Assembly (NCBI GenBank): GCA_030248195.1
Contig: JASAND010026829.1
Coordinates: forward strand, 62,001 to 126,000
Origin: Trissonchulus latispiculum
Taxonomy: Eukaryota > Nematoda > Enoplea > Enoplida > Ironidae
Reading direction: 5' to 3'
DNA length: 64,000 bases
Shown in pieces: positions 24,806 to 35,761 of the stretch. A program made the translations under genes and the position numbers. The notes under the pieces are model-generated. The model was not told where the DNA came from, did no database searches, and saw nothing but the letters and a program-made list of their open reading frames with translations. Each line of letters begins with the position of its first letter. The first letter of the stretch is position 1.

Positions 24806-25390
24806 AATTGTAGAGCACATCGAGTTTAGTATGTCTGTGAAGTTTCAGCCCCGTATCACTTACCGTTAAAAAGTTGCGCCCCGGACCGGTTATGGCGGCG
24901 ATGTTTTTTTCCGGTTTCTCCTATTTGATGGTTGTATTGTACATAATGTTCGCCGCTTTCACGTGATCTGCAGCGGTGGGCCAACCCAAAGGGCTATGGG
25001 GTCTAGTAGTACCCTCTAAAGAATTTAAGAATCACAACTTTTTTGCGCCGCAGCTGCGCCACAGCGCCGCAGTGGCGCCGCAAAGTCGGCTCATAGCGAA
25101 AAGTGACCATTTTTGTGGTCGTCGCTCAGGTCGAACGTTACGAGCTGGAGCTGATTTCTTTTTATATTCAGAAATTACATATATTGAACTAACTAACGGT
25201 CCAGGTTGTGTGTCTCTATCTCTTCCCTAGCGACCACAGTGGCCCGTCAAAAATGGTGAAAATTTGAAAAATGAAAAATCGAAATCTCTCGCTAACTATT
25301 CAACTTTGAAAGCTCAAATCTTCCATACAATGGTTTTCTGGCACGAAGAATCGATTCCCGCAGTCAGTTTTACCGTCAGACCCACCCATT
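24806..25390. other. Intergenic, nothing identified
   Basis: GC-richer block (GCGCCGCAG repeats near 25045-25080) with no supported gene. Confidence 0.45.
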
Positions 25391-25925
25391 TTGCTGGGCT
25401 GGTTCCACTTTGCCGTCGGGAGGGTCAAGTCGGAAACCGCTTCCTGCAGGTCCATAGTAGGCTTAACCTGGCCTCTCAAAACTTTGTCTATAGGGGTTTT
25501 CTGGTGTGCCCAGCCCATTCCCGGTATCCATTTTGCCGCACAACGTACCTATTTTGCTGGGCTGGTTCTACTTTGCCGTCGGGAGGGTCAAGTCGGAAAC
25601 CGTTTCCTAGAGGTACATAGTAGGCTTTACCTGGCCTCTCAAAACTTTCTCTATAGGGGTTTTCTGGTGCGCCCGGCTCATTCCGGGTATCCGTTTTGCC
25701 GTCCGACGTACCTAATTTGCTGTGCTGGTTCCAGTTTGCCGTCTGGAGGGTCAAGTCGGAAACCACTTCCTGGAGGTCCATAGTACGCTCTACCTGGAAT
25801 CTCAAATCTTTGTCTATATGCGTTTTCTGGTGTGCCCAGCTCATTCCCGGTATTCGTTTTGCCGTCTGACGTACCTATATTGCTGGGCTGGTTCTACTTT
25901 GCCGTTTGAAGGGTCAGTCGGGTGG
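25391..25925. repeat. Tandem array, unit about 163 bp
   Basis: TGCTGGGCTGGTTC recurs near 25391, 25555, 25718 and 25881 with flanking sequence conserved (TTTGCCGTCGGGAGGGTCAAGTCGG and TTTTCTGGTGTGCCCAGC), giving three full units and a partial. 163 is not a multiple of three, so long frames through it are not coding evidence. Confidence 0.9.
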
Positions 25926-25949
25926 GGGGGTCAAATGGTCGAAAATAAG

Positions 25950-26335
25950 GTTTCTCAAAAGTGGTCAAACTTGGTATCAAATGAAAACCCTAAGTGAAGT
26001 GAGCAACTTTTGTCATAGAACTGCGTACCCAAAGTGGCTGTAGAGTGCTGTGGTGGGGTGGGGTGGGGACTTAGGCGATTTTGGATCAAAAATAAAATTT
26101 TTCAAAAATGGTCAAACTTGGTATCAAATGAAAGCACTAAGTGAGCTGAGCAACTTTTGTCATAGAACTGCGTACCCAAAGTGGCTGTAGAGTGCTGTGG
26201 TGGGGTGGGGTGGGGACTTAGGCGATTTTAGGTCAAAAATAAAATTTTTCAGAAGTTGTCAAATTTGGTATCAAATGAAAGCCCAAGTGAGCTGAGCAAC
26301 TTTTGACATGAAACCATCCACCAATAGTTGCTGTG
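25950..26335. repeat. Tandem array, unit about 148 bp
   Basis: GGTCAAACTTGGTATCAAATG recurs near 25962, 26110 and 26257 (last copy with changes), with GTGGTGGGGTGGGGTGGGG inside each unit. Confidence 0.88.
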
Positions 26336-26438
26336 CCAAATAACGTCACGTGCGTATGAAACTTTTGTCTTTACTTCTTCAACCGGAATTTAAAAGATAT
26401 ATATAAGTATTTATATTTATTTATTTTTTATTTAAAGA

Positions 26439-26459
26439 ATATATATATATATATATATA
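26439..26459. repeat. AT dinucleotide microsatellite
   Basis: About ten uninterrupted AT units. Confidence 0.95.
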
Positions 26460-26526
26460 CGACACAGCCAACACACACATATTATCCTCTTTTGTGCGGA
26501 GCATTTTTGTTACTTGTATATATATA

Positions 26527-27229
26527 CAAGAATAAAAATGCTCCGGTGGAGCATGAAAAATGCAATATGGGTGACATTAGGTTGTAAATGGACAGAGGAC
26601 TAGGTTTTAAAACGTTAATATGGGAGGGGCAGGTTGTAAATGCCAGGAGGACTAGGTTAAAAGCGCACTAATATGGACCAGCTTCGCTGAACAACCCATA
26701 TTCGCGAAAACTGTCCAGAGTTTCTATCGGCTGCTGCTTGCTGTTGATATTGGCAGTTCTTCGAAAAATTGTACGATATGTCAGCACGGCCTGCAAGTAT
26801 ATATATGTGGTCGTGCTCCTTTATTATACAACTTAATAATACACGCACATAATGTCAACTGCTTTTCGCATCAACTTAATACAAGATTCTGCGCTGACAC
26901 TGCAGAAAAAACACCTTGAACACCTTTCTACCAGAACTGCTTTGTTTATTTGGAATAAGCTTTAATATTTCAAAATCGTCCCGCTTGCTTTGAAAGTTGA
27001 AGAATGCAGGATCTTACTCGTATGTCATGTGGAGTGGAGCATGAGTGACCGCGAATATGGGTTGTTCAGCGAAGCTGGTCCATATTAGTGCGCTTTTAAC
27101 CTAGTCCTCCTGGCATTTACAACCTGCCCCTCCCATATTAACGTTTTAAAACCTAGTCCTCTGTCCATTTACAACCTAATGTCACCCATATTGCATTTTT
27201 CATGCTCCACCGGAGCATTTTTATTCTTG
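26527..27229. mobile_element. Foldback element with 180-bp inverted ends
   Basis: 26527-26706 is mirrored at 27050-27229, apparently without indels, starting CAAGAATAAAAATGCTCCGG. The 343-base loop has no coding frame of note. No target duplication could be fixed because the left flank is a TATATA run. Confidence 0.85.
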
Positions 27230-27424
27230 TCCTATTTCATTTTTAAGGTTCTCAGTAAAAAGCAAAAACGTTAAAGCTGTGTGAAAGAAACTTTAAAAAT
27301 TCCACCAATCATTAATCGTCAACCGAAAGTACAGAACAAAGAAGCTTGAAAAGTTCCAATTTCATCCTTTTTCTCTATTTTGACAGAAATCCAACATCCA
27401 GTACCCATGGCTGCAATAGTTTTA

Positions 27425-28235
27425 GTTACTGTATATAGCACTCTACTGCAGCGCAACCAAATGCAAACTTTACTGTCAGTGAAGGAAACTCATAAGACAC
27501 GATTTGCAATGCTCTTCCGTACTTGTAAACAACGTTTCAGGTGTCTCTTGCTAGTGATAGGCCGTGCTGCACTTCAGTCTTCAGCAGCACTCTACTGCAA
27601 CACAACCAGACGCAAACGTCAATGCCAAAGAAGGAGACTTACACGGCACAATTTCTAATGCTATTCCGCTGTTGCCTGCAGAATTTCAGGCGATTGCAAG
27701 TTATCTGTAGTTAGTTATAGGCCGTGCTGTACTTCAGCAGCACTCTACTGCAGCGCAACCACATGCAAACTTTACTGTCGGTGAAGGAAACTCATAAAAC
27801 ACGATTTCCAATGCTCTTCCGTACTTGTATACAAAGTTTCAGGCGATTGCTGTTTGTCTGTTGCTAGTTATAGGCCGTGCTGTGCTTCAGCAGCACTCTA
27901 CTGCAGCGCAACCAGACGCAAACGTCAATGCCAAAGAAGGAGGCTTACACGGCACAATTTCTAATGCTATTCCACTGTTGCCTGCAGAATTTCAGGCGAT
28001 TGCAAGTTATCTATAGTTAGTTATAGGCCGTGCTGTACTTCAGCAGCACTCTACTGCAGCGCAACCACATGCAAACTTTACTGTCGGTGAAGGAAACTCA
28101 TACGGCACGATTTGCAATCCTCTGCCGCACTTGTGTGCAAAATTTCGGGCGATTGCAACTTAACTGTAGTTAGTTACAGGCCGTGCTGTACTTCTGCAGC
28201 ACTCCACTACAGCGCAACCACATAGTAACATCGTA
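27425..28235. repeat. Satellite-like array, unit about 153 bp
   Basis: GGCCGTGCTG(T/C) recurs near 27560, 27720, 27872, 28026 and 28179. The first interval is about 160 and the others 152-154. Units alternate between two subtypes (AACTTTACTGTCGGTGAAGG and AACGTCAATGCCAAAGAAGG), suggesting a two-unit higher-order repeat. Confidence 0.9.
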
Positions 28236-29226
28236 ATAAGTATACAAAACGTATCTATAATAGTTTGTCATGTCCTAAACAATCTGTATGCCGAATTTCA
28301 AATACCAGTGACGAATGAATAACTTGTTATCGACTGTGCTGTGTTTGGGGCAGCACATACAGCACGGTGGAAGCTACAGAGTGTACTAACTAACATAGCT
28401 ACAGTTCCTCCTTACTACAGACACAATTATCACCAAGTTTCATATGTTTAGCCGATTACGGTCAGTCTACAGACAGCGTGCTATGGTTGCTGCATAACAG
28501 TACAGCACGATAGCAGCACCGCACAGCGCTGCGACTATGGTCATCGTTTTCAGCGACCCCGATAACCCCTATATGCGTCCCACTATATGGCCCAAAACAG
28601 CATATTTAGGCCTATTTTTGACTATTTCCTGTAGAGTTGGGACTTAGAAATTTTCCGAAAATGGCTATTTGGCCAGACCAATTTTGGGCCGGCCGCCAGA
28701 ACGATCCTGGCCAGATATGAAAAATCGCCCTCGTTAGCACATATAAACCCTTCCGTAGATCCTTATGCAACAAACCACGTCTCTCTAGCGTCTTCCCTGA
28801 GTCCTGTAGCTTTGACAAACAATTGGCCATTTTTGGCCATTTTAGCGCCAAGTCCACGTTTGGCCGGCCGTACAGGTGGCCGGCCGGGCCGGGCAGCGAA
28901 AAAATATCAAAAAGGTTCACTTTCAGGGTATATACGTTCAGAAAAACCAAACTTCACCTGCTGAAAATGCCCAGATCGTTCTAACACTGCGACAGAAAAT
29001 TGCATTTTTCCAAGCGTGACTTACACGGAAAAAAAAACAAACGGACCTAACTTGCCCGGAAGCGAAAATTTTCAAAGTTGGAAATTTTGACCAAAACTTT
29101 TTTGCGACTTGTAGTACTCGTCGTGTAGATTCCAACGATACCAAAATTGTCCAGTTTCGTTGAGTATTTAGCTGGCACGGAGCTCGAACGGGTCTCCAAG
29201 GGCCGCACTGAGCCTTTTACACCCAT
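28236..29226. other. Intergenic, nothing identified
   Basis: No gene seen. Contains several CAGCAC-type fragments related to the preceding array and GGCCGGCC-rich stretches near 28690 and 28862. Confidence 0.45.
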
Positions 29227-29260
29227 ATTATAGGGGAGCGCTCTCGCGCTCCCCTATAAT
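29227..29260. repeat. Perfect 14-bp hairpin
   Basis: ATTATAGGGGAGCG and its complement CGCTCCCCTATAAT surround CTCTCG. Confidence 0.9.
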
Positions 29261-29285
29261 ACAGTACATTCATAAAAAATAGTAA

Positions 29286-29625
29286 CTTTTATGTCGCCAA
29301 TTATTCGTCTAGTGACAATCGCGAAAATTTGGCGATTATCGCAGAAATTTGGCGAAATGTCGCCAAAACTAGAACTGAAATTGTCGCAAAGCCGCCCGCG
29401 ACAACCGCGAAAATTTGGGGATTATCGCAGAAATTTGGCGAAATATCACTTATCGCCAATATTCTACGATAATCGCGAAACTTTCACAGCTGTCGCGGGC
29501 GGCTTTGCGACAATTTCATTTCTAGTTTTGGTGATATTTCGCCAAGTTTCTGCGATAATCGCCAAACTTTGGCGATTGTCGCGGACGGCTTTGCGACAAT
29601 TTCAGTTCCAGTTTTGGAGATATCC
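29286..29625. repeat. Inverted/direct repeat cluster of GGCGATTATCGC type
   Basis: TTGTCGCAAAGCCGCCCGCG near 29383 is mirrored near 29493 and again near 29577, each bordered by AATTTGGCGA/TCGCCAA. The unit is itself partly palindromic. Confidence 0.8.
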
Positions 29626-29629
29626 AAAA

Positions 29630-29940
29630 AGTTAGCTAAATTTGGTTAACAAATCATTTTTATTTTATTTTCATCATTAGTCATTTTTTGAAAACCTTTT
29701 CTCAAATTTTGGCTTTGAATTGCTTTAAAATGGTGTAAAAACGCCTAAAACGTTAAAAACAAGCCTTATTTTGAAGAAAAAAAGGGTAAAAACTCAAAAA
29801 ATTTCCATTTCTTGGCCATTTTTGGAAATTTCTGATGTCCAAATTCTGGGGGGTGTACCCCCATCACATTTCGGGGGTCGACCACCGAAGTTCCAAGATT
29901 TACCCCCCACCCTCCCGAGACCCAAAATTCCAGGGAAACC
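29630..29940 (+). repeat. Left copy of a ~300-bp direct repeat
   Basis: Begins CCAAAAAGTTAGCTAAATTT and ends near TTCCAGGGAAAC; diverged partner at 30510-30800 with the same order of blocks (CGCCTAAAACGTTAA, ACAAGCCTTATTTTGA, CATCACATTTCGG). Confidence 0.8.
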
Positions 29941-30375
29941 ATAGGTGCACCTGGGGGGGGGGGACCCCTCCCCAAATGGAAAAGCGCCGACCCCACACTC
30001 GAAATTTTGGAGGTAGATCCCACCCCCAAATGGCTAAATCCCCGACCCCATCTACCCAAATTTGCCAGACACCACCCTCAAAATTATGAAATGAGGCAAA
30101 ACGTCAAAACTAGTAAAAATTCGAAATTTTTTGGAAAAATTTGAAATTGTTGAAAAAAATCGAAATGTTTTCGAATATATGCGTAAATGAGCAAAAATGA
30201 AGAAATATTTTTGATTTTTAGTTGGAAATAACGCTTTTTTAGCAAATTTGCGAATTTTTTGTAAATTTTTGACCAAAAAATTTTTACCCCCCCCCAAATT
30301 CGAATTTTCCGGACCCCACCCCACCTCAAAACGGCTGACCCCACCCACCCTAATTTCGGCTACCCCCTCCCCCAA
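29940..30375 (+). repeat. Left arm of a C/G-homopolymer-rich inverted repeat
   Basis: Mirrored at 30895-31680, where the matching arm is split by a hAT-type MITE. This arm keeps the uninterrupted form CGGCTGACCCCACCC at the point of that insertion. Confidence 0.8.
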
Positions 30376-30509
30376 CATAGTTTCTTTTGGGGGGTTGGGG
30401 GGGTATCCCCCCAAAAATTTTTTACCAAATTTCCCCCCCCCCCAGATTTTTTGACTTACCCTCCCCCAACTTTTGGCTACCCCCCGAACCCCCCCCCAAC
30501 GATTTTTGG

Positions 30510-30800
30510 ACCCAAAAAGTTAGCTAAATTTGGTCGAAAAATGGTCATTTTTTGAAAAATTTTTCTAAAATTTTGACCTAAAACCGCTTTAAAACGGTGC
30601 AAAAGCGCCTAAAACGTTAAGAACAAGCCTTATTTTGATGAAAAAAGGGCTGAATTACAAAAATTTTGCATTTTTGGCCATTTTTAGAAAATTCCGGGGT
30701 CCGAATTCTGGGAGAGGGTTGGGGGGGTACGCCCCATCACATTTCGGAGGTCGGCCATGATTTACCCCACCCCAGACCCAAAGTTCCAGGGAAACTATGT
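30510..30800 (+). repeat. Right copy of the ~300-bp direct repeat
   Basis: Partner of 29630-29940. Confidence 0.8.
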
Positions 30801-30903
30801 CCCCCAACGTTTTCTCAAGGTATATACACCTATGAGGGAAACTATGCTCACATGGGGGTAAACTGTAGCCTGGTACACCATAACCTTGAGAAAACGTTGG
30901 GGG
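30801..30903. repeat. 103-bp hairpin with perfect 21-bp stem
   Basis: Starts CCCCCAACGTTTTCTCAAGG and ends with its exact complement at 30883-30903. Confidence 0.88.
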
Positions 30904-31680
30904 AGGGGGTAGCCGAAATTAGGGTGGGTGGGGTGAGCCCAGTAGCGGCGCCAGGATTTTTTGAAGGGGGGGGGCGACCCAAACGTCCGGAGACCTTTTT
31001 TTGGGAAATCCAAAAACCTTTGCCAAATTTTACCTTCATTTCCCAAAAAATTCTCAAATTTTAGCAAAATTTTTTCGATTTTTAGCAAAAATTTTTCAAT
31101 TTTTATCAAAAACTTGCCGATTTTTTTAAAAAATTATTAAAAATACTCAAATTATGCATATAAAAATCTGAAAAATTTTTCAAGGGGGGGCCGACACCCC
31201 AAAGGGAGGGGCCCAAATCGCAAAGGAAGGGGGGCCCTGTTGTGGCCCCCGGGCCCCCCTGGCACCGCCACTGGGTCAGCCGTTTTGAGGTGGAGTGAGG
31301 TCCGGAAAATTCGAATTTGGGGGGGGATTTTTTGGCCAAAAATTTAGCAAAAAATCGCAAATTTGCTAAAAAAGCGTTATTTCCAACTAAAAATCAAAAA
31401 TATTTCTTCATTTTTGCTCATTTATTCGAAAAAATTTCGATTTTTTGCAAAAATTTCGAATTTTTCCAAAAAATTTTTGAATTTATATATATATACTAGT
31501 TTTGAGGCAAACTTTTCAAAATTTTGAGGGTGGGGTCTGGCAAATTTGGGTAGGTGGGGTCTGGGATTTGGCCATTTGGGGGTGGGGTCTGCTGGCTCCA
31601 AAATTTCGAGGGTGGGGTCTGCACTTTTCCATTTGAGGGGGGAGGGGGTTCCCCCCACGCCCCCCCAGGTACACCTATAT
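30895..31680 (-). repeat. Right arm of the inverted repeat, interrupted
   Basis: Reverse complement of 29940-30375, with 30940-31273 inserted. Confidence 0.8.
30940..31273. mobile_element. hAT-type MITE (copy 1)
   Basis: Ends CAGTAGCGGCGCC...GGCACCGCCACTG; flanked by GGTGAGCC and GGTCAGCC (7 of 8 match), as for 8-bp hAT target duplications. The homologous arm at about 30330-30345 has a single GGTCAGCC-equivalent and no insert. 334 bases, non-coding. Confidence 0.88.
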
Positions 31681-31704
31681 ATGTGGTACACCCATAGATG
31701 TAAC

Positions 31705-32375
31705 CACTAGCGTAGCCAGAAAAAAATTTCGGGGGGGGGGCAAGCCAAAATTTTTCAAACAATTGTGGCAGTTAAAAGGGGAACCGCATGCATTTTATTA
31801 CGTTAGCTTATTTTTCGGGTTTTAAATTAACAATTTTTAAGAGATATATATGTAACAGCAAATAACAGATGCCGCCTTTGAATAATTTACACAACTGACT
31901 ATTCAGTTGAGGGGCCTGGGGGGCGCAGCCCCCCAGAAGTTGAAGAATTTTTTATTTTTGCTGCCTGAAACGAATTTTTCTGAGCACATTTTTCGTCCTT
32001 TAGTATAATCAAAAGCAGTTTGGTTTAAACAACAGAAAGCCTGTTCGTAAATTTATACTTTATTATAAATATTATAAATATTATAATATAAATATTGCGT
32101 ATATTATAAATATTATAAATATTATAAATTTATAAATATAAAGACATTTTAAGATTGACGAAGACGAAATATGCAATAATTCGCGCAGACGGCGCGAAAA
32201 ATTTTGGATTTTACTTCTAAATTGCTTTAATTTTCATCAATTCTCAGGCTCAACGCAGCCCACAGCTGCTGTCTGCGTCAAATATTTCCTGATGGCAGAT
32301 ATTTTCAGGGGGGCAGGGCAATCCAATTTCGGGGGGGGGCATGCCCCCTTGCCCCCCCCCCTGGCTACGCGCCTG
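31705..32375. mobile_element. hAT-type MITE with perfect 8-bp duplication
   Basis: Ends CACTAGCGTAGCCAG...CTGGCTACGCGCCTG, with GATGTAAC on both sides (31697-31704 and 32376-32383). 671 bases, AT-rich core with C/G homopolymer borders. Contains CCTGGGGGGCGCAGCCCCCCAG, a hairpin motif also seen near 37666. Confidence 0.9.
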
Positions 32376-32419
32376 GATGTAACTGAGGTTTGGGGTGGGG
32401 GCATAGGTGTACCCCTGGG

Positions 32420-32714
32420 CAGTAGCGGCGCCAGGAATTTTTGAAGGGGGGGGGGCCCGGCCCGACCCAAAAATCCGGCGACCTTTTTTTGGGAAATCCA
32501 AATTTTACCTTCATTTCCCACAAAATTCTCAAATTTTAGCAAAAATTTTTCGATTTTTAGCAAAAATTTTTCGATTTTTGGCAAAAATTTGCCGATTTTT
32601 TAAAAACATTTCTTAGAAACACTCAAATTATGCATATAAACAGCTGAAAAATTTTTCAAGGGGGGGGGGCGACACCCCAAAGGGAGGGGCCCAAATCGCA
32701 AGGCACCGCCACTG
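32420..32714. mobile_element. hAT-type MITE (copy 2)
   Basis: Same family as 30940-31273 (CAGTAGCGGCGCCAGG...CACCGCCACTG). Perfect 8-bp duplication CCCCTGGG at 32412-32419 and 32715-32722. 295 bases. Confidence 0.92.
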
Positions 32715-32722
32715 CCCCTGGG

Positions 32723-34958
32723 AAGGGAACCCCTCCCCCCCAAATGGAAAACTGCGTTTAGTGCGAAGGAGAGGCGTTTAATTGTTTAACTACATATACG
32801 TACTTAACTATTTATACTACTTATACTTTAACTACTTATATATACTTGAGTTTTGACTAATTGCTTAGTTTCTTGACTTTTAAATTTTGCATAATTATTA
32901 CCAAATCATAAAACATATTGAGAAGATGGTTTCGTTATTTTTCGCTTATTTTCTCAAAACATGACTAATTTAGCTTAAATGTTGCAAAGATGCAAACAAA
33001 GACATTACAGATTTACTGGTAATAAAATTATGTATTTTTAAAAATTTTAAAATCTGAAGTCCTTCAGCCAGAAGAGCCCATATTATTCGTTTCTAATATT
33101 GCTGAAAACTAGGTAATAGGGGTTTTGGAGACCGCAAAACACAAATATAGCATGCTTTTGTATTTACAACTCTTATTACCTTCTTTCAAACTTACAATTT
33201 ACGTTTATACTAAATTAACAAAGCGGAATAGAAAACATACTTCTGATTCGTGTTCAGCGAGCCGTACAAGACCCCAAAAATCAAGACAAAAATTCTGGTA
33301 TCTCTTGAACTCTATGACCACAAAGACTCGACACGGTCTCCTTTGAACTTAGTTACTGATTGCTACGATAAACATTATTAAGTGATATCGACATCATTCG
33401 AAAGCTCTTAACATGTGTAATGAAGTTGCTAGGATCCGGAGTCAAAAATCGCTCTGCTCTCCGGTCTAGTCACAGAAGTCGCTCTGCACTTGATTACACG
33501 GAAGGTCAGCACGTCCACTTATAGAAGTAGACTTAGGCACCGGATCTCTGAAAGGTGGTGTTCCAAAATCAGAGATTCCCTGCAGCCAACCTTTGTAGGG
33601 GTCTTCCTTGTGAGTTCGTTTAGTGCACTGGATTCCAGCTGATCAGCAAGAGGGGTCAGCACTTGCTTTGACTTGATCGCTGGATTGATGATGAGTCTTC
33701 CGATTCCTGACCAGAACTTACCGTGAGTGGTCCTGATCCGATCCTTTGGCTAACGCGCCTGGCTTTCAGAGACGATCGCGCCTCTCTGTTAAATTCTGAG
33801 ACTCTAGGTCTGACACACCAATTATTTATTAAACTTAGTACAGGTATGATGGGTACACTCTTATAGACACTATGAAAATTTACAATACAACAAGCGTTAA
33901 TAACAGGGGTCGTTACAAACTGTGCAAAACAGATACTATTACAGATCAGTACAGTATACAATTTACTGTACCAGAGTTGCCAGATACCCTCTTTTAGTTT
34001 ATTATTAATATTATCTTAATTTAGGATAATATTACCCACGTTATAGGTTTAGGTAGGGACAAGGTTCAGTGGTACTTCTTCTTCTTCCTTTTATCACACT
34101 CTGTCTCTGTTACACTAACTATTACACTGTCTCCAACTCTCTACTAAGTAAGTACCTATATGCTTCCTCGTGCGCCTATATGCTTGTGCTGTGCGACTCT
34201 TTATCCGTCCTTACAAAACGGATTATCAAACTACAAATCAGTAAACTACAAACAAACAGTTATTAGCTTGAACTTAACCTGGGGTCGGTCTATGGGTGAG
34301 TCCCCGAATGTTGGACACTTCTTTCCCGAAGGTCCGCTCCAACACCTAGACAGGGTTACTGTACGGAACTGGCTTTTCTATTCCTGATTAACGAAATTTA
34401 AACAACTACAACTACAAAGTTCAATAGCACTGATGGCTTCTTCTGTCTTCAGGCTAGCTGGCTCTGGCTGAATGCTAAGCTCAAGCCAGAGACGAAGGGA
34501 GCGCAGCTCCGGAACCGGTGACGATGAATAGGGTGAAACTGGCCATTTTAGACAAAAGATTCGAGAGACAAGTTTACAATACTTTCTGAACGGTTTTGGT
34601 TTCCCAACTTAAAATCAGGTGCCTGCGAAGTCGTCTCTGTTCTTGACCCTAGCTGCGGTCTAAATCCACAATGTACCTACAGTGATAGGTTCCACGAATC
34701 GGCTACTGACAGGGTTCACTTGCTTCACTGCCGCGACCCCTATGATATATATATTGTATATACTTCATTTCAGCGTAGCTGATTTTTTCCTTTTGTTGGA
34801 TGATGTGGATGCCATGGTCACCTGAAGGCACCGAGCGTTTGTTGTCTGCCCTGAAACGGGAGCAAAGGGAGTTGGCTGGTTGGAGGGCCAAAGGAATTTC
34901 TAAGGTATATATATCTTAGGGATGCACCTCGGCTGTAGCCCCGGTAGTCAGGCCGTAG
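32723..34958. other. Intergenic region upstream of the cyclin gene
   Basis: No exon could be supported, though the missing first coding exon of the cyclin gene may lie in here. A possible LTR at 33414-33982 is listed separately. Confidence 0.4.
33414..33982 (-). repeat. Possible LTR of another retrotransposon
   Basis: On the minus strand a purine-rich ACTAAAAGAGGGTA is followed by TGGCAACTCTGGTA, a layout typical of a polypurine tract next to an LTR start, and a CA end with an AATAAA-type signal inside can be drawn. No second LTR was found in the window. Confidence 0.35.
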
Positions 34959-35337
34959 CTGGCTCTTTCCTACAGGGGGGCGTGGGGGGTGTGCCCCCAA
35001 ACATCGGTCTCCCAAACTTGAGTCCCCCCAGAATCGCCCCTCCCAGGATTCGGGCCACCCTCCAGAACTCTAAAGTGCCCCAAAAAATAGGGTTTTGAGG
35101 GTAGATTTTGAAAGATTTTTCCGGCCTCGCCGGATTTTTAGCCGTTTTTAAGCATTTTTAGCTATTTTAAGCTTAAATTTAGGTTGAAAATAGTTAATAT
35201 TTTAGCTAAGCAGCAAAAATAGCTATTTTTCAAGCATTTTTGAAAAATTTTTCTTCCCCCCCCAGAAATCCGTGGCTCCCCCATACTGGGGGGGAGGACC
35301 GCCCCCCCCCAGAAATTTTTGCCTAGGAAAAAGCCAG
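34959..35337. mobile_element. MITE with CTGGCTCTTTCCTA ends (copy 1)
   Basis: Ends CTGGCTCTTTCCTA...TAGGAAAAAGCCAG; the core is similar to the reverse complement of 46905-47267, including CCGGATTTTTAGC and a stretch of AGCTATTTT repeats. No clear target duplication. Confidence 0.75.
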
Positions 35338-35761
35338 CCTGCCCCCGGCCTGGCTTAGGCTAAGCCTGGCCTGAACTCAGCTGAATGTTGGTTGTTTGCT
35401 ACAATTTTTTACGCCAAAAATGAATAAAAACAAGAAGATAATCACTTGACTCAACGAAAACTATATACATTAATATAGTGTTTATACCCGATTTTCGTGA
35501 CAAGTTAACATTTTTAGAAATTGAGCTGTTTTCTGCCTTCAAGTCCCCGGTGCTGAGGCCGCAATCCGGCCCCGTTCTTGACCGTTCCCCCGGCCCGGCC
35601 TATTGTAAGAACGTAAGCCAAGCCTATCCAAAACTGATGAGAAAGCGCTGCTAGCTGCTCTCTGGGATTCGATCCGTAACTTATTTTTTTAGTTAACAGG
35701 TGATTTTTTGTTAAACCTTTAAAAATGTTAACTTACCTTATGCCGGTACGGTATATTTCAG
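35338..35761. other. Sequence just upstream of cyclin exon 2
   Basis: GGCCTGGC-rich patches near 35343-35380 and 35575-35605; ends in the acceptor TATATTTCAG of the cyclin exon. Confidence 0.5.

Noticed and set aside
25264..25997. Overlapping 118-130-codon frames
   Set aside because: They run through the 163-bp tandem array on both strands; repeat-driven.
29766..31762. Many frames rich in Pro, Phe and Lys
   Set aside because: They follow C/G homopolymers and AAATTTT-rich repeats of nested MITEs, on both strands.
33656..33961. 101-codon minus-strand frame
   Set aside because: Lies in a suspected LTR; no domain recognised.
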